A stretch of DNA of 64,000 nt from JADCCX01 sp031431475 (GCA_031431475.1 JANPDL010000024.1:62001-126000); one strand, 5' to 3'; positions 16,253 to 25,262 are shown, numbered from the stretch's first letter. Program-made: numbers and translations. Notes: generated from the letters alone by a model not told the origin.

Positions 16253-17245
16253 TCAAGCGCCATTTTCGACGAGAACCTTGCCAATAGCTGTTCCGCTTTC
16301 AACCAGTTCATGCGCCGCTGCTGTTTGTGCCAGGGCAAACACTGACGCAACCGGATGAACAAGGCGGTTGCCTTCAAGCAGGGCCGTCACGTCGCGGATA
16401 CCGGCCTTTGCACGTTCATGGGTGAGCAGCATGCCCTGCACGAAATGCAGCGTCACGCCCTTCATGGCGAAGGCGTAATAGGGGAGGGTGGGCTCGCGCA
16501 CCCGGCTTGATGAATAGCTTGCGATGACGCTGCGGGGGCGAATGAGCGCATGGTCAATAGCGAGATTAGCGCCGAAATCCACTTCGATGATCCGGTCCAC
16601 GCCGCGCCCCGCTGTGAGGGCCGTTACGGCGGCGACCACGTCCTCGTGCCGGTAGTCGACGGTCGCATCTGCACCCAGTTTTTGAGCATGCTCGGCCTTT
16701 CCAGATGAACTGACCGTCGCGATGACGCGCGCTCCGCTCAGAACCGCGATCTGGATGGCATAGGCCGCCACTGCTCCCGCCCCGCCATGGACCAGAAGAG
16801 TCTGCCCCGTCACCGGCCCGTCGCGCAGCACGGCGTCATGAGCCGTCAGGAACGGGACACCCAGGCAGGCGCCGATCTCGAAGTCGACACCCTCCGGCAA
16901 TTGCACGGCATGATCCCCATGCACGACGGTGAAATCGGCCGCCGCGCCTGCATTAGGTGCGTGGAAAATCCAGACGCGCTGGCCGACCCGCGCCTCCGGC
17001 ACGCCTGGTCCCACACCGGCGATGACGCCAGCACCGTCAGAATGCGGGATGATGCGCGGGACCGGGAGGCTGCGGTTCAGCCAGCCCGCGCGCTTCTTGA
17101 CGTCATGGGGATTGACGCCGGAGACATGCACGCGGACCAGGACCTCGTTCGGCCCCGGAGAGGGACGTGGCAAATCGCCGATCTGCAGCACCTCCGCCGC
17201 CGGGCCGCAGCGCTCATACCAGACAGCCCGCATCGTTTCCGGCAT
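16253..17245 (-). CDS. NADPH:quinone oxidoreductase-like, MDR superfamily
   Basis: The 330-residue medium-chain dehydrogenase/reductase has a GroES-like N-terminal part (MRAVWYERCGPAAEVLQIGD, GVNPHDVKKRAG) and a Rossmann domain (LLVHGGAGAVAAYAIQIAVL, then GADATVDYRHEDV). Zinc ligands of alcohol dehydrogenases are absent, as in the quinone oxidoreductase branch. It should reduce quinones or enones with NADPH. It is convergent with the M20 gene (12 bp apart) and follows the chimeric RHH-M28 gene on the same strand after 5 bp. A link to hydantoin metabolism is not evident. Confidence 0.88.
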   Translation of the reverse strand: MPETMRAVWYERCGPAAEVLQIGDLPRPSPGPNEVLVRVHVSGVNPHDVKKRAGWLNRSLPVPRIIPHSDGAGVIAGVGPGVPEARVGQRVWIFHAPNAGAAADFTVVHGDHAVQLPEGVDFEIGACLGVPFLTAHDAVLRDGPVTGQTLLVHGGAGAVAAYAIQIAVLSGARVIATVSSSGKAEHAQKLGADATVDYRHEDVVAAVTALTAGRGVDRIIEVDFGANLAIDHALIRPRSVIASYSSSRVREPTLPYYAFAMKGVTLHFVQGMLLTHERAKAGIRDVTALLEGNRLVHPVASVFALAQTAAAHELVESGTAIGKVLVENGA

Positions 17246-17250
17246 GGTGA

Positions 17251-18216
17251 TCAGGCGAGCGCTGCGTCGATGATCCTCGACGCCTCGCGCATGGCTCCGA
17301 GGTACCGGTTCTGCCCCCGCAGAAGCTGCGTTTTTATAAAGCCCACATGAACCGGATCAGCCCCCGAGATATTGCGTGCGCACGCCATCGTCGGCAGGGG
17401 CGGGCAAGCATAGGCGGGATCATGCCGGAAGCGTGGCTGCTGTGTGAAGTTGATCGGCACCAGTACGCGGGCAAGCCGCATAAGTGCTTCATTGGCGCTG
17501 GCTTCATCCACCTTCTTTTGCCTGATCCGGCCATAAAGCGTCTCAAGTTTTGCCGCGAACGCTTCGGTCACTTTCCGCGACGGCGACAGATCAAAAGCCT
17601 TGCCTGCCGCCTTCTGATAGCTGTCGATAGCCGCAAGGAACTCAGCCACCCCTTCGCGCCAGTCGACAGGAATATAGGAGGCATTGGCATGGCGGAGGAC
17701 CGACAGCAGATAGATACGCATGTCCGTCATCAGCACGTTCTTGTCGGCGATCTCCAGCGTGTCGTTTTCCGTATGCCAGGCGATGTTCCCGCCGCAGCCG
17801 GAAACAGCATAGTATTTTTTTTCGGCGCGCAGATCGTCCGGCATCGTGGAGGACAGCATGAAATAGCTGGAGATGCCGATATTGTTGAAGGAGTAGTCAC
17901 CGGCCTGATTGGGCCGCTTGAACACCGGCTCCTGTCCGGCGATCTCGGAAATGATCGCCGACACATGCGCCCGGGCCTCGGGCATGCAGGTCGTCTGGTG
18001 ATAGCTGGTGGCCCAGCGACATCCAGGCGAATCGCAGTTGATCTGGGCCACGCAGGCCTCGTCCAGATCCGCCGCGAAATGGCTCAGCCGCTTGTTTTCC
18101 GCAGCCGCGCGCGATTCAAGCACCCGCCAGAAATCCTGCTCCAGCGCGAATGATCGGCGGCGACCGCCGAATGTCAGTATCCGCAATCTAGGAGCCGCCT
18201 GGGCCTGCCGGGTCAT
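17251..18216 (-). CDS. Chimera: N-terminal ribbon-helix-helix domain joined to the C-terminal part of an M28 peptidase
   Basis: The first 48 or so residues (RILTFGGRRRSFALEQDFWRV and on to HFAADLDEA) resemble the RHH_4 domain, a small DNA-binding type. From about residue 50 the protein switches to the last part of an M28-type zinc peptidase: INCDSPGCRWATSYHQT, GISSYFMLSS, and WHTENDTLEIADKNVL. The peptidase part keeps one late Asp and the final His, but the early His, Asp and Glu-Glu ligands and the signal peptide are missing, so it cannot be an active M28 enzyme. It looks like an in-frame deletion fusion of two genes. The start lies 22 bp after the hlyD-like stop. Confidence 0.65.
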   Translation of the reverse strand: MTRQAQAAPRLRILTFGGRRRSFALEQDFWRVLESRAAAENKRLSHFAADLDEACVAQINCDSPGCRWATSYHQTTCMPEARAHVSAIISEIAGQEPVFKRPNQAGDYSFNNIGISSYFMLSSTMPDDLRAEKKYYAVSGCGGNIAWHTENDTLEIADKNVLMTDMRIYLLSVLRHANASYIPVDWREGVAEFLAAIDSYQKAAGKAFDLSPSRKVTEAFAAKLETLYGRIRQKKVDEASANEALMRLARVLVPINFTQQPRFRHDPAYACPPLPTMACARNISGADPVHVGFIKTQLLRGQNRYLGAMREASRIIDAALA

Positions 18217-18238
18217 CGCGCGCTTCGCCCCACTGACC

Positions 18239-19600
18239 TCAGCGTTCGGTCAAGGATTCGCGCCACGCCCGATTGATCGGTTTGAAGAGGTAGTTGAGGA
18301 TCGACTTTTGCCCTGTGATGATGTCCACGTCCGTGATCATCCCGGGAATTATCGGGAACAACCGTGTTCCCCGTTTCAGCGCCGCCTCGTCGGTGCGGAT
18401 GATGACGGAATAGAAATTCTCTTTCTGGTTGGTGTCGAACAGGCTGTCCGCCGAGATGTACTCCACCGTCCCTGTCAGTCCGCCATATTGCAGGAAGTCA
18501 TAGGCGGTGACCTTCACAAGCGCCCGCTGATTGGGCGTGATGAAGGCGATGTCCTGCGGTCGCACGCGCGCTTCCACCAGCAGCTTGTCCTCCAGCGGCA
18601 CCATCTCAAGCACCTTTTCACCCGCATTGAGGAATGCGCCGATCGTCGTCACCGGCAACGCGTTGACGATTCCGTCGACCGGCGCACGAATGTCGGTGCG
18701 CTGCACCCGCTCCTCCGCGCCCCGCAACGTTTGGGTGACCACGGAAAATTCGGATTTTTTGGTCGTCAGCTCGCCGGCGGCCTCGCGCCTGAACTGCAGC
18801 ACCTGCTCGTCGATCTGCAGCATCGCCTCTGCCGTGGCAGCCTCCAGGCGCACCAACGTTTCCCTGATCGTCGCCAACTGACCCCGGGCCTCGATCTGCT
18901 GTCGCTGCACCCGGATCAACTCTGTCTGAGCTACCAGGTTGCGGGCGGCCATGGGCGTGATCATCCTGAGCTCGCGGTCGGCCAGCTGCAGGCTCTCCGT
19001 CAGGCGGGTGATGGTCGTATTCGCCTCTGCGGTCTCTTGCCGCCGCTGATTGGCGCGTTGCCTCAGCACGTCGAGACGCGCATTCAGGTTTTCCCGGCGG
19101 ATCGCCTGCAGCTTCTTCTCGTTGTCGCAGACCGCCTGCGCTGTCTGGCGGATATCAACCGGGCAAACATAGGCCGTGTCGGCTCCCGAAGACTCGATCT
19201 CCAGACGGGCGATCTGGGCCTGCAGCGACCGGGACTGCGCCTCCACCTCCTGGGCGCGGGTGGCGTTCGGTGTATCCTCCAGCTTGATCACAATGTCGCC
19301 CCGGTGGACCTTTTGCCCGATGCGCACGGTGATCTCGCGGACAACGCCCGCTTCCGGCGTCTGCACGACCTGGACGCGGCTGGACGGGATGACTTTTCCG
19401 GCCCCTCTCGTCACCTCCTCCAGTTGCGTGAACCCCGACCACAGGAGCAGCGTCGCCAGAAGAACTCCGATGCTGATGATGACATATTTGGCGGCAGCAG
19501 GCGGCTGCTCGGTAGCGGAGAAAACCGCCGAGTAGGCTTCCATACGCGCGGGCAGTTTGATTACCGAATAGTGAGGCTGGACCTTCAAATCGTTAGCCAT
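18239..19600 (-). CDS. HlyD-family type I secretion periplasmic adaptor (LapC-like)
   Basis: The 453-residue protein has a short cytoplasmic N-terminus, one membrane segment near residues 40-58 (VIISIGVLLATLLLWSGF), a biotinyl-lipoyl-like region (GKVIPSSRVQVVQTPEAGVV), long coiled-coil helices about 110-270 and a beta-rich C-terminal part (TDIRAPVDGIVNALPV, then RVRPQDIAFI). It bridges an inner-membrane ABC exporter and TolC. No type I ATPase or large secreted adhesin is seen in the window. The divergently encoded LapG-like protease suggests a remnant of a Lap-type adhesin secretion system. Confidence 0.92.
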   Translation of the reverse strand: MANDLKVQPHYSVIKLPARMEAYSAVFSATEQPPAAAKYVIISIGVLLATLLLWSGFTQLEEVTRGAGKVIPSSRVQVVQTPEAGVVREITVRIGQKVHRGDIVIKLEDTPNATRAQEVEAQSRSLQAQIARLEIESSGADTAYVCPVDIRQTAQAVCDNEKKLQAIRRENLNARLDVLRQRANQRRQETAEANTTITRLTESLQLADRELRMITPMAARNLVAQTELIRVQRQQIEARGQLATIRETLVRLEAATAEAMLQIDEQVLQFRREAAGELTTKKSEFSVVTQTLRGAEERVQRTDIRAPVDGIVNALPVTTIGAFLNAGEKVLEMVPLEDKLLVEARVRPQDIAFITPNQRALVKVTAYDFLQYGGLTGTVEYISADSLFDTNQKENFYSVIIRTDEAALKRGTRLFPIIPGMITDVDIITGQKSILNYLFKPINRAWRESLTER

Positions 19601-19721
19601 CGATTGCGCCTGCTTTCACCACAGTTTGTGACAGCAGCAGATACATAAAATTCGAATCAATACAATAAGCCAGAATTACGCCGGCACCGGTTCAATACCC
19701 CACGGAAAAGGGGACAGCACC

Positions 19722-20699
19722 GTGCGGACTTCATTGGTGAAATGGCGAAAGATCGCAGGCAGCCTTGGTTTGGTCGTGGCGTTACAGGCTGCCGCGCCGC
19801 CAGCGCTCGCGAACTTCAGCGACTTCCATCTGCGCCCGGCGTTGACATTGGAGGCGCCGCCAGTCGTTCTGCCGACCTTCGCTCGGGGCGATCGCACTCC
19901 AGAGCTGGCCACGGGCGGTTTGCGGATCAACGCGCCCGTTTTCTCATCTATGCATGAGAAATTTGGAGGTGCTGCAGTCCCTGAACAGCCGCGCTCCAGC
20001 GCACAACTTCTCCTTGCTTCGCTTTCGACGGACATCCGGGTGATGGCCGAGCGGTTTGGGCCGTCACCAAGGCAAAGCCTCGCTCACTCCGACGGAACCC
20101 CAAGGAACCTGTCGGGAAGCGTCGCGATCCGCATCTCCAGTTCGGTCCACCAGAAGAACTGGAGCCGCATTCTGGCTGAGCACGCCGATCGCGAGTTGCT
20201 TCGTCCTTGTGACGCGAACAGGCCCAACTGCCGCAATCCACGCTTCCGCAGCATGCAGCAGGTCGCGCATGAAGCCGCCGGCATGGACATCCAGGCGAAG
20301 GTTCAGCTCATCAACAGCTACGTGAACCGCGCCATTCGCTTCGAGGACGATATCGACCTCTATGGCCTCGCGGACCACTGGGCCACGCTCGCGGAAACGG
20401 TGCGGCACGGTCGGGGTGATTGCGAGGATTTCGCCATCGTCAAGATGTGGCTGCTCCGGGCCGCCGGAGTCCATGAACAGGACATGCATCTCGTGATCGG
20501 GCGCGAGACCCGGGGCGAGAGGGATCACGCGGTCCTGGCGGTTCGCGTCGATGGACAGCAGTCTCTGTATCTCGACAATCTGGCCGATCGTGCCTACTCA
20601 GCGCATGACAAGGATAGATTTGCACCGCTTGTTTCCCTTGGTGCCCATGGGTCGTTCATTCACGGCTATCGTACCGGCGCCTACGAACTTCGGCGCTAG
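19722..20699 (+). CDS. Transglutaminase-like cysteine peptidase (BTLCP), LapG type
   Basis: The 325-residue protein starts with GTG after an AAGGGG box and carries a signal peptide (cleavage near residue 30, ALA-N). The BTLCP domain in the second half has the complete triad: Cys234 in RGDCEDFAI, His269 in RDHAVLAV and Asp285 in YLDNL. LapG proteases cut giant surface adhesins in the periplasm under c-di-GMP/LapD control and release biofilm cells. The N-terminal half, about residues 31-190, is longer than in LapG and not recognised. The neighbouring HlyD-like adaptor supports an adhesin-release role. Confidence 0.88.
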   Translation: MRTSLVKWRKIAGSLGLVVALQAAAPPALANFSDFHLRPALTLEAPPVVLPTFARGDRTPELATGGLRINAPVFSSMHEKFGGAAVPEQPRSSAQLLLASLSTDIRVMAERFGPSPRQSLAHSDGTPRNLSGSVAIRISSSVHQKNWSRILAEHADRELLRPCDANRPNCRNPRFRSMQQVAHEAAGMDIQAKVQLINSYVNRAIRFEDDIDLYGLADHWATLAETVRHGRGDCEDFAIVKMWLLRAAGVHEQDMHLVIGRETRGERDHAVLAVRVDGQQSLYLDNLADRAYSAHDKDRFAPLVSLGAHGSFIHGYRTGAYELRR

Positions 20700-20734
20700 C
20701 TGCGAGCTTTCAATAGGTTATCTATCCGGGTCTG

Positions 20735-20870
20735 CCGTTGGAGACTGATGCTGCGACACACGAGCAACGTCAGGAGAACCCGGATGAACGTTTACAAGAA
20801 TGCGCGATCCGCGCCGCGCTGCGAGCGCGATGTCGAACACCTGTCGCTGGTGCGCAAGCCCATAGAGTAG
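20735..20870 (+). mobile_element. Possible IS481-family 5' remnant
   Basis: From the ATG at 20784 the frame reads MNVYKNARSAPR, like the start of IS481 transposases (MNVHKNAR-TP), then loses similarity and stops at 20868-20870. The DNA just before it (GACGAGCAACG-like leader and GGAGAACCCGG) also looks like an IS leader. The rest of the transposase is absent. The call rests on a short match. Confidence 0.4.
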
Positions 20871-20972
20871 GACAACGTTGATATCATGGGCCAAGAAGAA
20901 ACGTATCACAACGCAGCAAGGATCAATGTTGGAGACGCTGCTCAGGCCGCCAAGGCACGAGATCGTGCGCAC

Positions 20973-21285
20973 AGGTGGCTCGGTTTGTTTGAACAGTCCG
21001 GGGCGGCTTTATAAGTGGTTTCTGCCCTTGGTTATGCCGCAACCGGGATTGGCTGCAGCGCGTTGAAGTAGGCCTGATCCGGCGTCTGCCGACCCAGGCT
21101 CTGATGTGGTCTCCGGCCATTGTAGAAGTCCAGGTACTTTCCGATCGAGGCGCGGGCTTCCGGCACGTTGGCGTAGGCCTTCAGATAGACCTCCTCGTAT
21201 TTGACGCTCTTCCAGACCCGCTCGACGAAGACGTTGTCGCGCCAGGCCCCTTTGCCGTCCATGCTGATCTTGGCGGCGGCTTTGC
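20973..21285 (-). mobile_element. IS3-family remnant: transposase C-terminus plus right end
   Basis: On the minus strand 21262-21032 encodes MDGKGAWRDNVFVERVW, then KYEEVYLKAY and YLDFYNGRRPHQSL, the end of an IS3-type OrfB with the last DDE glutamate. After the stop comes a segment that on the plus strand reads AGGTGGCTCGGTTTGTTTGA, which resembles an IS3 terminal inverted repeat, so the right end is probably near 20973. OrfA and most of OrfB are missing; the break lies near 21285. The element cannot transpose by itself. Confidence 0.75.
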
Positions 21286-21390
21286 GATGATGGTTTGCTG
21301 AAACAGGATTGCCTTCCCGTTTCGATCAATCTATGCATACATTAACAAACGCATTCATCAACGCATCTTTTGCGAAAGGAGATCCGGCCC

Positions 21391-22458
21391 ATGTCAGCAG
21401 CACACGCAACGATGAGCGCGGCTTCTGCAGACGCAATGCTTCCGCTCGAACGTTTGTCATTCATTGGCTCTGGCCTCAGTCGGCCAGAATGCCTGGTGAC
21501 GCATCGGTCTGGCCTGATCTTCACGGCAGACTGGACCGGAACTGGTGGTGTTTCAATTGTCGCGCCGAACGGGAATGTCAGTCGCATTCTGGCACGCGAG
21601 GAGGGCCGGACGCTGCGGCCCAACGGGATCGCGCTTGAGCCCGGCGGCTCGTTTCTCATCGCCCATCTCGGCGTGGATGATGGCGGCCTTTTCAGGCTCC
21701 ACCCTGACGGCCGCGTCGAGGATATCGCCTTGCACATCGCGGGTGTTACCATCCCGCCGTCGAACTTCCCGCTGCTCGATTCCCGCTCGCGGATATGGTT
21801 GACCGTCTCGACCCGTGTTTCGCCGCGTGCGGATGACTATCGCCCGACTGCGCAGACCGGCTTCATCGCGCTGATCGAGAATGGTGTTGGCCGCATCGTG
21901 GCTGACGGCCTTGGCTATGCCAATGAATGCGCTCTTTCGGCGGATGAGCAGCATCTGTTCGTCAACGAAACCTTCGCTCGTCGCCTGACGCGGTTTGATG
22001 TCGCCGCAAATGGCGACCTGAGCAATCGCACCACTGTCGCAACCTTTGGCGCGGGTACGTTTCCCGATGGCGTTGTGCTCGATACCGAAGGTGCAGCCTG
22101 GGTCACCAGCATTGTCTCAAACAGGGTGCTCAAGGTTGTGCCCAATGGCCTGATCTCGACGGTACTTGAGGATTCGGATCCCCAGCATCTGGCCTTCGTG
22201 GAGAACGCATTCCAGTCCGCAAGCATGGGGCGCCCGCATCTCGACGGCGTAAAAAGCCGGGTCCTGCGCAATGTCTCCAGCCTCGCCTTTGGGGGGCCGG
22301 ATTTGCGCATAGCGTACCTAGGATGCCTGCTGGACGACCGGATTCCCTACTTCGAGGCATCCGCGACAGGAGCCTTGCCCCGCCATTTCGACTCTGACCT
22401 GGGGCCGCTGAGAACCTTGGCGGCATCCAGCTCAACTGCACTGCCGAGGACATCATGA
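21391..22458 (+). CDS. SMP-30/gluconolactonase/LRE-like beta-propeller hydrolase
   Basis: An AAAGGAGA box 9 nt upstream supports the ATG at 21391 and gives 355 residues. The sequence has SMP-30 features: SRPECLVTHRSGLIFTADW, LRPNGIAL, GYANECALSADEQHLFVNET and FPDGVVLDTEGAAWV, corresponding to the Glu, Asn and Asp metal ligands of the six-bladed propeller. Members hydrolyse sugar lactones. It is the first gene of an operon with a beta-decarboxylating dehydrogenase, a Gfo/Idh/MocA oxidoreductase and a GntR regulator, all overlapping, consistent with catabolism of a sugar-derived acid. A TATGCATA palindrome lies upstream (about 21331-21338). Confidence 0.88.
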   Translation: MSAAHATMSAASADAMLPLERLSFIGSGLSRPECLVTHRSGLIFTADWTGTGGVSIVAPNGNVSRILAREEGRTLRPNGIALEPGGSFLIAHLGVDDGGLFRLHPDGRVEDIALHIAGVTIPPSNFPLLDSRSRIWLTVSTRVSPRADDYRPTAQTGFIALIENGVGRIVADGLGYANECALSADEQHLFVNETFARRLTRFDVAANGDLSNRTTVATFGAGTFPDGVVLDTEGAAWVTSIVSNRVLKVVPNGLISTVLEDSDPQHLAFVENAFQSASMGRPHLDGVKSRVLRNVSSLAFGGPDLRIAYLGCLLDDRIPYFEASATGALPRHFDSDLGPLRTLAASSSTALPRTS

Positions 22459-23564
22459 AAGCAAACGACACGTTCAACATCTGCGTCCTGCCAGGCGATG
22501 GAATTGGCATCGAGGTCACGGAAGCCTGCATCGCCGTGATCCATGCCGCCACAGCGCGGATCGGCGGCGTCAAACTGATGCTCGATCAGAAACCTGCCGG
22601 CGCGATCTGCTATCGTGATACCGGCGTTGCGCTGCCGAAGGCCTCGCTTGACGCTGCACGAGATGCCGACGCGATCTTGCTTGGTGCGATGGGCTGGCCG
22701 GAGATACGCTATGCCGACGGCACCGAGATCGCCCCGCAAATTGATCTCAGGATCGAGTTTGGTCTTTATGCCGGCGTTCGCCCTGTCAAGACGCTGCCAA
22801 ACATGATGCCGGTTCTGGCCGATGAGCGCGCGAAGGCACTCGACTTCGTGGTCATCCGCGAGTCGACCGAAGGGCTGTTCTCGTCGCGCGGCAAAGGTGT
22901 GATTATCGATGATCGCGAGGCCCGCGACACGATGGTCATTACGCGCGACGTGTGCGAACGGTTGTTCGATTTCTCGTTCCGTCTGGCCCGGACCCGCAAG
23001 GCTGCTGGCGGCAAAGGCATTGTCACCTGCGTCGACAAAGCCAACGTGTTTGCGAGTTTTGCCTTTTTCCGCAAGGTCTTCGACGAACGCGCCGCGCTGT
23101 TTCCCGACATCAAGGCCGAGCATGCCTATATCGACGCAACGGCGCTTTACATGGTTCGCAAGCCTTGGGATCTCGATGTGCTGGTGACCGAGAACATGTT
23201 TGGCGATATCCTGTCCGACCTTGGCGCTGGCCTGATGGGTGGCATGGGCTTTGCGCCATCTGCCGATATTGGCGATACCCACGCTGTGTTCCAGCCCTGC
23301 CACGGAACAGCACCTGACATCGCAGGCCACGACAAGGCAAACCCGGTTGCGATGTTCCTGTCCGCCGCCATGATGCTCGAATGGCTCGGCGAAAAACATG
23401 ATAGCCCCCAGGCGGTCGCCACCGCTCAACTGATCCGGAATGCGGTCGACAGGACATTCGCCGATGGCCTGAAACCCTTCGAAACCGGTGGGCGGGACGG
23501 CACGAGCAAAATCACGCGCCTGGTGCTGGATGCCTTGCAGACAGCGGAGCCGATTGCGGCATGA
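22455..23564 (+). CDS. Isocitrate/isopropylmalate dehydrogenase family (tartrate/malate-type)
   Basis: The 369-residue enzyme has the NAD-binding and substrate features of beta-decarboxylating dehydrogenases: VLPGDGIGIEV, the RESTEGLFSSRG loop, the catalytic Lys in CVDKANV, metal-binding Asp in MFGDILSDLGAGL and HGTAPDIAG. The family oxidises malate-like 2-hydroxyacids and decarboxylates them. Paralogues outside leucine biosynthesis often act on tartrate or D-malate. Its ATG overlaps the preceding stop by 4 bp. The association with a lactonase suggests use of a sugar acid degradation product, but the substrate is not known. Confidence 0.9.
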   Translation: MKANDTFNICVLPGDGIGIEVTEACIAVIHAATARIGGVKLMLDQKPAGAICYRDTGVALPKASLDAARDADAILLGAMGWPEIRYADGTEIAPQIDLRIEFGLYAGVRPVKTLPNMMPVLADERAKALDFVVIRESTEGLFSSRGKGVIIDDREARDTMVITRDVCERLFDFSFRLARTRKAAGGKGIVTCVDKANVFASFAFFRKVFDERAALFPDIKAEHAYIDATALYMVRKPWDLDVLVTENMFGDILSDLGAGLMGGMGFAPSADIGDTHAVFQPCHGTAPDIAGHDKANPVAMFLSAAMMLEWLGEKHDSPQAVATAQLIRNAVDRTFADGLKPFETGGRDGTSKITRLVLDALQTAEPIAA

Positions 23565-24592
23565 GCGCTTCGCCAATCCGTGTTGCCGCTATCGGAACAG
23601 GCTATTTTAGCCGCTTTCAGTATCGTGCATGGGCGCGGATTCCGGCGGTCGAACTGGTCGGCGTTTGCAACCGGACACTGGCTTCGGCCCAAGTCCTTGC
23701 CGGTGAATTCAGGATTCCTATCATCACCGATGACCTGGACCAGATGCTGGAACAGGCAAAGCCCGATCTGCTCGACATTATAACGCCGCCAGAAACCCAT
23801 CTCGCTGCGATCAGGCTGGCTGCGGCTCGAAAGATCGATGTCATTTGCCAGAAGCCATTCTGCCAGAATGTGGAGGAGGCGAAAGAGGCCGTCCGGATTG
23901 CCGACGATGCTGGTATTCAGGTCATCATCCATGAGAACTTCCGCTTCCAGCCATGGCATCGCGAGATCAAGCGGCTGCTCGAGAGTGGCCTGCTCGGGCA
24001 GGTCTATCAGGCGACATTCCGGCTGCGTCCGGGCGATGGGCAGGGTCCGCGCGCCTACCTTGATCGTCAGCCGTACTTCCAGACAATGCCGCGCCTTCTG
24101 GTGCATGAAACCGCGATCCATCTGATCGACACGTTCCGCTTCCTTTTCGGCGACGCTAAAGCTGTTTTCGCAGCTCTGCGAAAGCTGAACCCGGTGATCG
24201 CGGGTGAAGATGCTGGCATGATCATGTTGGACATGGCCAATGGCGTCCGCTGCCTTTTCGATGGCAACAGGCTGTCGGATCACAAGGCCAGCAACAGACG
24301 TCTGACTATGGGCGAGATGCTGATCGAGGGCGAAAAGGGCGTCATTTCGCTCAATGGCGACGGTGAGATCATGTTCCGCGCCCATGGCAGCAATGACGCT
24401 CTAAAAATGCCCTATGCATGGAATGACGCTGATTTCGGTGGCGACTGCGTGCACGCCTTGCAACAACACGTCATCAACAATCGACTTGGGCGCGGGCCTG
24501 TGGAAAACACAGCACGTGACTATCTCAAGAACATCCTCATCGAGGAAGCTGTCTATGCCTCTCATACCGAACAACGTTGCATCTCCCTCTGA
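23561..24592 (+). CDS. Gfo/Idh/MocA-family oxidoreductase
   Basis: The 343-residue product starts at the ATG overlapping the preceding stop. It has an N-terminal Rossmann fold (VAAIGTGYFSRFQYRAW), the DIITPPETHLA and ICQKPFCQN motifs (the latter holding the catalytic Lys of the EKP-type motif, here QKP) and a C-terminal alpha/beta domain with LVHETAIHLIDTFRFLFG. Members oxidise or reduce pyranoses and related polyols with NAD(P). The QKP variant instead of EKP is a mild deviation. It is co-transcribed with the lactonase and dehydrogenase. Confidence 0.9.
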   Translation: MSASPIRVAAIGTGYFSRFQYRAWARIPAVELVGVCNRTLASAQVLAGEFRIPIITDDLDQMLEQAKPDLLDIITPPETHLAAIRLAAARKIDVICQKPFCQNVEEAKEAVRIADDAGIQVIIHENFRFQPWHREIKRLLESGLLGQVYQATFRLRPGDGQGPRAYLDRQPYFQTMPRLLVHETAIHLIDTFRFLFGDAKAVFAALRKLNPVIAGEDAGMIMLDMANGVRCLFDGNRLSDHKASNRRLTMGEMLIEGEKGVISLNGDGEIMFRAHGSNDALKMPYAWNDADFGGDCVHALQQHVINNRLGRGPVENTARDYLKNILIEEAVYASHTEQRCISL

Positions 24593-25262
24593 ACCAGTGA
24601 GTGATCCCAGTCGCATCTCAAATGCGGAAAGGGCCTATCGCGCGCTGAAACAGCTGATCCTGACAAATCAGTTGCCGGCCGGAAGCCAGTTGCTGGAGCA
24701 GGAGGCTGCTTTGCAACTGGGGATGAGCCGCACACCTGTGCGCGAGGCCATGGTCCGTCTCGAACAGGATGGCGTAGCGGAGATCAGGCCTCGTCATGGC
24801 ATGCGTGTCTTGCCGGTCTCTGCCGACGACCTGCGTGAAATCTATGAAGTTTTGACATCACTCGAGTCGACCGCCGCAGACCTCGTGGCGAGACGCGGTG
24901 TCAGCGCTGCCGAACTCGCGCAGTTGCAGCAAGCGGTGTCCGATATGGATACAGCACTCGCCATTGATGATCTGGAGGCTTGGGCGGCTGCCGATCAGCG
25001 CTTCCACTCGCTGCTGGTTGAGCTGACGCGCAACCAGCGTCTGCAGCAGATCGTGAAGCAACTTGGTGAACAGGCCCATCGCGCCCGCATGTTGACCTTG
25101 AGACTGCGTCCAAATCCGGTTGGCTCCAACCGTGATCACGCCATGTTGGTCGCTGCCATCGCTGGCCGCGATGCGGACCAGGCCAGATCAATCCACCATG
25201 ACCATCGCGCCAAAGCAGGTATCATGCTGGTCGAGCTACTGGAAAAGCTCGGGTTCAGATAA
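24555..25262 (+). CDS. GntR-family regulator, FadR/FCD subfamily
   Basis: An ATG at 24555 is preceded by GAGGAAG. The gene begins inside the end of the previous one and encodes 235 residues. The winged-helix domain (RAYRALKQLILTNQLPAGSQ, then LGMSRTPVREAMVRLEQDG) is followed by an all-helical FCD ligand domain with the acidic and histidine metal ligands (DQRFHSLLVEL, RDHAMLVAAIAG, HHDHRAKA). It probably controls this operon in response to its substrate acid. Confidence 0.93.
   Translation: MPLIPNNVASPSEPVSDPSRISNAERAYRALKQLILTNQLPAGSQLLEQEAALQLGMSRTPVREAMVRLEQDGVAEIRPRHGMRVLPVSADDLREIYEVLTSLESTAADLVARRGVSAAELAQLQQAVSDMDTALAIDDLEAWAAADQRFHSLLVELTRNQRLQQIVKQLGEQAHRARMLTLRLRPNPVGSNRDHAMLVAAIAGRDADQARSIHHDHRAKAGIMLVELLEKLGFR

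Noticed and set aside
18008..19648. 546-codon plus-strand frame opposite the HlyD gene
   Set aside because: It is a shadow of hlyD and the chimera: rich in Arg, His and Gln without any domain pattern.
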